From Chitinophaga pinensis (GTDB taxonomy: Bacteria > Bacteroidota > Bacteroidia > Chitinophagales > Chitinophagaceae): DNA of 8,467 nt. Made by a program: the position numbers and the translations under genes. Positions 5,719-8,467 of this stretch are shown one piece after another; within the stretch, counting starts at the first letter, position 1; every line of letters begins with the position of its first letter. Location of the stretch: assembly GCA_945872805.1 (NCBI GenBank), contig CAMCBE010000066.1, positions 1 through 8,467 on the forward strand. Reading direction: 5' to 3'. The notes below the pieces were generated by a model that did no database searches, had not been told where the DNA came from, and was given only the letters and a program-made list of their open reading frames with translations.

Positions 5719-5881
5719 AAAAAACCAAACCCTAATCCAATCCAACCTACTTAAAACCAACTAAAAAGATTCGATCAAACCTATCCTAAAAAACCAAACC
5801 CTAATCCAATCCAACCTACTAAAAACCAACTAAAAAGATTCGATCCAACCCATCCTAAAAAACCAAAACCTAATCCAATCC
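5719..5881 (+). repeat. 69-bp tandem repeat, about 2.4 copies, A/C-rich
   Basis: Unit 1 (5719-5787) and unit 2 (5788-5856) are both 69 bp and differ at only three positions. Unit 3 (5857-5881) is a 25-bp partial copy with one mismatch, after which the sequence diverges. Each unit starts AAAAAACCAAA, includes CCTAATCCAATCC and CTAAAAAGATTCGATC, and ends in ATCCT. Flanking sequence (for example ATCCAACCCA at 5705-5714) looks like decayed copies. All plus-strand frames are interrupted by stops, so a coding role is unlikely. Confidence 0.9.
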
Positions 5882-5970
5882 TAAAGTAAATCCAACAATC
5901 CTAAAGCCAACATCCAAAACCATTAAACCGAAAAGTGTAACCAGATTATAACCATTTAAAAGGCTTTAGT

Positions 5971-6000
5971 AAAAAACCCAGTGATTTCACTGGGTTTTTT
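5971..6000. terminator. Bidirectional intrinsic terminator after hisB
   Basis: AAAAAACCCAGTG and CACTGGGTTTTTT form a perfect hairpin with an ATTT loop, with A/T tracts on both sides. It begins 2 bp past the hisB stop codon and ends the his transcript. In the plus direction it would also end any transcript from the promoter at 5552-5582. Confidence 0.9.
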
Positions 6001-6002
6001 TA

Positions 6003-7142
6003 TTAGAGTATTCCTTTTGTCGTGGGAAGTGAATCACTAAACGGATCCTTCTTCACTGCCATTCGAATCGCTTTAGCGAATGCCTTGAATATTGCTTCTA
6101 TTTTATGATGTTCATTATCTCCTTTACAGCTGATATTTATATTGGTCTTAGATGCATCGGAAAACGATTTAAAAAAATGGTATACCATTTCTGTAGGCAT
6201 ATCCCCTACCTTTTCTCTAGTTAACTCTACATCCCAAACAATCCAATTTCGACCGCCAAAATCAATAAGTACTTTCGCCTCAGCATCATCCATAGGCAAC
6301 GCAAAACCATAACGCTCAATACCCCTCTTATCTGTTAGCGCTAAAGCCATAGCTTCCCCTAACGCAATACCAGTATCTTCAATAGTGTGGTGCTCATCGA
6401 TATGTAAATCGCCTTTGACTTTAATCGAAAGATCCATATTGCCATGTTTTGCAATCTGTTCCAACATGTGATCAAAGAAACCAAGTCCAGTACTAATATC
6501 AGCCTTGCCTTTTCCATCTATATTCAATTCAATATCAATCTTGGTTTCATTGGTATGCCTAGAATGCACCACTTTTCGAAGGCCATTCTTTAAAAAATGA
6601 AAGATCTCTTCCCAACTAGTCGTTTCCAATGAAAGGTATTTCCGAGTTTCGGGATTAAGCGTATTCACATCAACATACCCTACACCTTCATTACTATTCA
6701 GCCAAATGCAACCAGCCCCTAGATTTTTGGCTAATTCAATATCCGTAACACGATCACCAATTACAAATGAACCAGCAAGGTCATAGTTCGGATTATTTAA
6801 ATATTTACCCAACATCCCTACTCCAGGTTTACGATTTGGAGAATTATCTTCCGGCATACTCGGATCGATATATACTTCATGAAAAACAATCCCCTCACCT
6901 TTAAATGTATCAACGATCAAATCATGTACAGGCTGGAAATCAGCATATGGAAAAATGGGTAATCCTAAACCATCTTGATTGGTCACCATGGCAATTTCAA
7001 AATCAAATTCTTTAACAATCTTGGAGAGATACTGAAATACCCCAGGATAAAATGTCAGTTTTGCAAAGCTATCAATCTGAAATGTTGGTGGAGCTTCATG
7101 TATGAGCGTTCCATCTCTGTCAATAAACAATACTTTTTTCAT
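6003..7142 (-). CDS. hisB: Bifunctional histidinol-phosphatase / imidazoleglycerol-phosphate dehydratase
   Basis: This 379-residue fused enzyme catalyses two steps of histidine synthesis: IGP dehydration (step 6) and histidinol-phosphate hydrolysis (step 8). The N-terminal HAD phosphatase domain (about 1-170) shows FIDRDGT with Asp8 and Asp10, VTNQDG (53-58), Lys105 in NRKP and GDRVTD (129-134). The C-terminal dehydratase domain (about 190-379) has GFFDHML (221-227), the metal-binding DEHHTIED (249-256) and KGDNEHHKIEA (340-350), and ends in the family-typical TTKGIL. The four Cys/His zinc ligands of the E. coli phosphatase loop are replaced by Asp94, Ser96, Ser101 and Asn103. The linker between the domains (about 150-190) is longer than in E. 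coli (355 residues). It is the last gene of the local operon, 47 bp after hisC. Confidence 0.96.
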   Translation of the reverse strand: MKKVLFIDRDGTLIHEAPPTFQIDSFAKLTFYPGVFQYLSKIVKEFDFEIAMVTNQDGLGLPIFPYADFQPVHDLIVDTFKGEGIVFHEVYIDPSMPEDNSPNRKPGVGMLGKYLNNPNYDLAGSFVIGDRVTDIELAKNLGAGCIWLNSNEGVGYVDVNTLNPETRKYLSLETTSWEEIFHFLKNGLRKVVHSRHTNETKIDIELNIDGKGKADISTGLGFFDHMLEQIAKHGNMDLSIKVKGDLHIDEHHTIEDTGIALGEAMALALTDKRGIERYGFALPMDDAEAKVLIDFGGRNWIVWDVELTREKVGDMPTEMVYHFFKSFSDASKTNINISCKGDNEHHKIEAIFKAFAKAIRMAVKKDPFSDSLPTTKGIL

Positions 7143-7189
7143 TCGTTCTGATTTCGATTTAATATGCTGATTTTAATTCTCTCTTCACT

Positions 7190-8239
7190 TTATATAGGAC
7201 AAGTTGAAATAGCAGATAGCAAAGAGTCATTCTCCTTTTCCGTTCCAACTGTAATGCGCAAGCATTCTTCACAAAGCAATACATTGCTTCGATCTCTGGC
7301 TACAATGCCTAATGACAATAAATGATGATACATTTTTTTAGCATCACTAAACTGAACCAACAAGAAGTTCGCATCAGACGGATATACTTTTGTTACTTGA
7401 TCTAATTCAAGCAAGTCAATCTCTAACTGTTTTCTCGCTTCCACTAAAAAAATAATCATGTCGTTAACCTGTCCAATTTCTTCCAACGCCTCCAAGGCTA
7501 TAGTTTGAACAGGCTGACTAATATTATAAGGCGGCTTAACCTTATTCATATACCCTACAATTTCTGTTGAAGCAAACGCCATACCCAACCTCAATGCGGC
7601 CAATCCCCATGCCTTACTCAAGGTTTGCATCACGATAAGATTAGGATATTCTTTCAGGTCGGAAACAAATGAACGTTGCCTAGAAAAATTTACATATGCT
7701 TCATCAATTACTACAATGCCATCAAAATTATTCAACACCATTTCTATATCAACTCTGTTCAAACTATTGCCAGATGGATTATTCGGTGAACAAATCCAAA
7801 TGATTTTAGTATTGATTTCAATAGCCTCTTCCAATGCAGGTAAGTCCAATTGAAACTCCTTCGTCAACGGAATCCGTTTCAAATCCACATTATTGATGTT
7901 TGCGGAAACTTCATACATCCCATAGGTAGGTGGACAAATTATCACTTGATCTTGGCCTGGCTCACAAAAACAACGGTAAATAATATCAATGGCTTCGTCG
8001 CTACCATGACCAATAAATATATTTTCAATTGGAACTTGTTTGATGCTTGATATTTTATCTTTCACCTTTAATTGAAAAGGATCAGGATATCGATTGTACC
8101 ATTTAAGTGTCGAAGAACCTATGGAGTTTTCATTGGCATCAAGAAATATAGTGGCCTCGCCTTTAAATTCATCCCGTGCAGTTGAATAAGGCTTGAGCAC
8201 CTTTATATTTTTTCTTACTATCGAATCAAGGTTAAACAT
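7190..8239 (-). CDS. hisC: Histidinol-phosphate aminotransferase
   Basis: This 349-residue class I/II PLP aminotransferase converts imidazole acetol phosphate and glutamate to histidinol phosphate and 2-oxoglutarate (step 7). Key features are DANENSIG (34-41), GHGSDEAID (77-85), SPNNPSG (151-157) with Asn154, DEAYVNF (179-185), the Schiff-base Lys209 in LSKAWGLAALRLG, and Arg328 in CLRITVG for substrate binding. The length matches the family. The start ATG lies 12 bp after the hisD stop, implying cotranscription and possible translational coupling. hisB follows after 47 bp. The product of this enzyme is the substrate of the HisB phosphatase domain. Confidence 0.96.
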   Translation of the reverse strand: MFNLDSIVRKNIKVLKPYSTARDEFKGEATIFLDANENSIGSSTLKWYNRYPDPFQLKVKDKISSIKQVPIENIFIGHGSDEAIDIIYRCFCEPGQDQVIICPPTYGMYEVSANINNVDLKRIPLTKEFQLDLPALEEAIEINTKIIWICSPNNPSGNSLNRVDIEMVLNNFDGIVVIDEAYVNFSRQRSFVSDLKEYPNLIVMQTLSKAWGLAALRLGMAFASTEIVGYMNKVKPPYNISQPVQTIALEALEEIGQVNDMIIFLVEARKQLEIDLLELDQVTKVYPSDANFLLVQFSDAKKMYHHLLSLGIVARDRSNVLLCEECLRITVGTEKENDSLLSAISTCPI

Positions 8240-8251
8240 ATCAACTAATTC

Positions 8252-8467
8252 TTATTGTTTATTGATGCGAATTTTAACAGCATTTGCATGGGCATCCAAT
8301 CCTTCAGCCTCTGCCATGGCAATTATTGTTTTACCAAGTTTTTTAATCCCTTCCTCTGTAATGTGTTGAAAAGTAACCTTCCTCACAAAACTATCACAGC
8401 TCACGCCGCTATATGCTCTTGCATATCCATTGGTTGGAAGGGTATGATTTGTGCCACTCGCATAATC
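8252..8467 (-). CDS. hisD: Histidinol dehydrogenase, C-terminal part (cut by window edge)
   Basis: The last 71 codons of the gene are present; the 5' part lies beyond the window. The segment starts DYASGTNHTLPTNGYARAYS, the conserved region carrying the zinc ligand equivalent to E. coli Asp360. It includes the FVRKVTFQ strand and ends with DAHANAV, whose His corresponds to the E. coli zinc ligand His419. HisD oxidises histidinol to histidine in two NAD-dependent steps (9 and 10). It lies immediately upstream of hisC in the same operon. Confidence 0.95.
   Translation of the reverse strand, partial: DYASGTNHTLPTNGYARAYSGVSCDSFVRKVTFQHITEEGIKKLGKTIIAMAEAEGLDAHANAVKIRINKQ

Larger units (their letters stand above)
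5588..6000 (+). ncRNA. Candidate G-poor non-coding RNA with internal 69-bp repeats
   Basis: The stretch runs from a consensus-like promoter to a strong terminator, about 410 nt, with no start codon opening a frame of useful length. By hand count, 5641-5940 contains 15 G in 300 bases, and 5688-5767 contains none, while A and C dominate. The RNA would be almost unpaired up to its terminator hairpin. A 69-bp tandem repeat fills 5719-5881, and a shorter 21-bp period (ATCCTA-AAACC) is visible near 5608-5640. No known RNA family is recognised. Alternatives are a spurious promoter beside a non-transcribed repeat, or 3' read-through from the cbs gene. Confidence 0.35.

Noticed and set aside
5719..5881. 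CRISPR array or telomere-like repeat
   Set aside because: The units are directly contiguous, with no unique spacers and no palindromic repeat. CCCTAA occurs only within the 69-bp unit, not as a short tandem telomere repeat.
7850..8050. 66-codon plus-strand open frame
   Set aside because: It is antisense to the well-supported hisC gene, with no start context or family features.

Overview
The window looks like a chromosomal segment from a member of the Bacteroidota, probably a Cytophagales-type marine or soil bacterium. Three things support this. Sequences matching the Bacteroidota promoter element TAnnTTTG precede almost every transcription unit. The his genes encode a bifunctional HisB in the order hisD-hisC-hisB. 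The tmRNA tag GENTYAMAA resembles tags I recall from this phylum. The DNA is AT-rich. The genus cannot be fixed from this sequence alone.

Layout. Positions 1-2233 hold a divergent pair: metY (O-acetylhomoserine sulfhydrylase, minus strand) and a nitroreductase-family gene (plus strand), with back-to-back promoters between them. Positions 2297-2651 hold two out-of-frame gene remnants. One is the secreted N-terminus of a parallel beta-helix protein; the other resembles a sulfatase C-terminus. Together they look like the scar of a deleted polysaccharide-degradation locus. Positions 2671-3345 are an RNA block: tmRNA (ssrA, minus strand) and tRNA-Leu(CAA) (plus strand), transcribed divergently, each with promoter and terminator. 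Positions 3346-4011 carry a REP-like element, a minus-strand terminator, an unexplained open frame and a 61-residue Pro/Glu-rich small protein gene. A cystathionine beta-synthase gene with a C-terminal CBS-domain pair follows (4012-5373). Positions 5374-6002 have no protein gene. They contain three hairpins, a good promoter and a strikingly G-poor stretch with a 69-bp tandem repeat, ending in a strong terminator. Positions 6003-8467 are the distal part of a his operon on the minus strand (hisD 3' end, hisC, hisB).

Functionally, the protein genes are mostly amino-acid metabolism. MetY makes homocysteine from O-acetylhomoserine and sulfide, and cystathionine beta-synthase can use homocysteine and serine to start transsulfuration towards cysteine. 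HisD, HisC and HisB catalyse four late or middle steps of histidine synthesis. The most unusual item is the promoter - G-poor repeat - terminator unit at 5552-6000, which may be an undescribed non-coding RNA. The Pro-rich small gene with its downstream open frame and terminator is the second.
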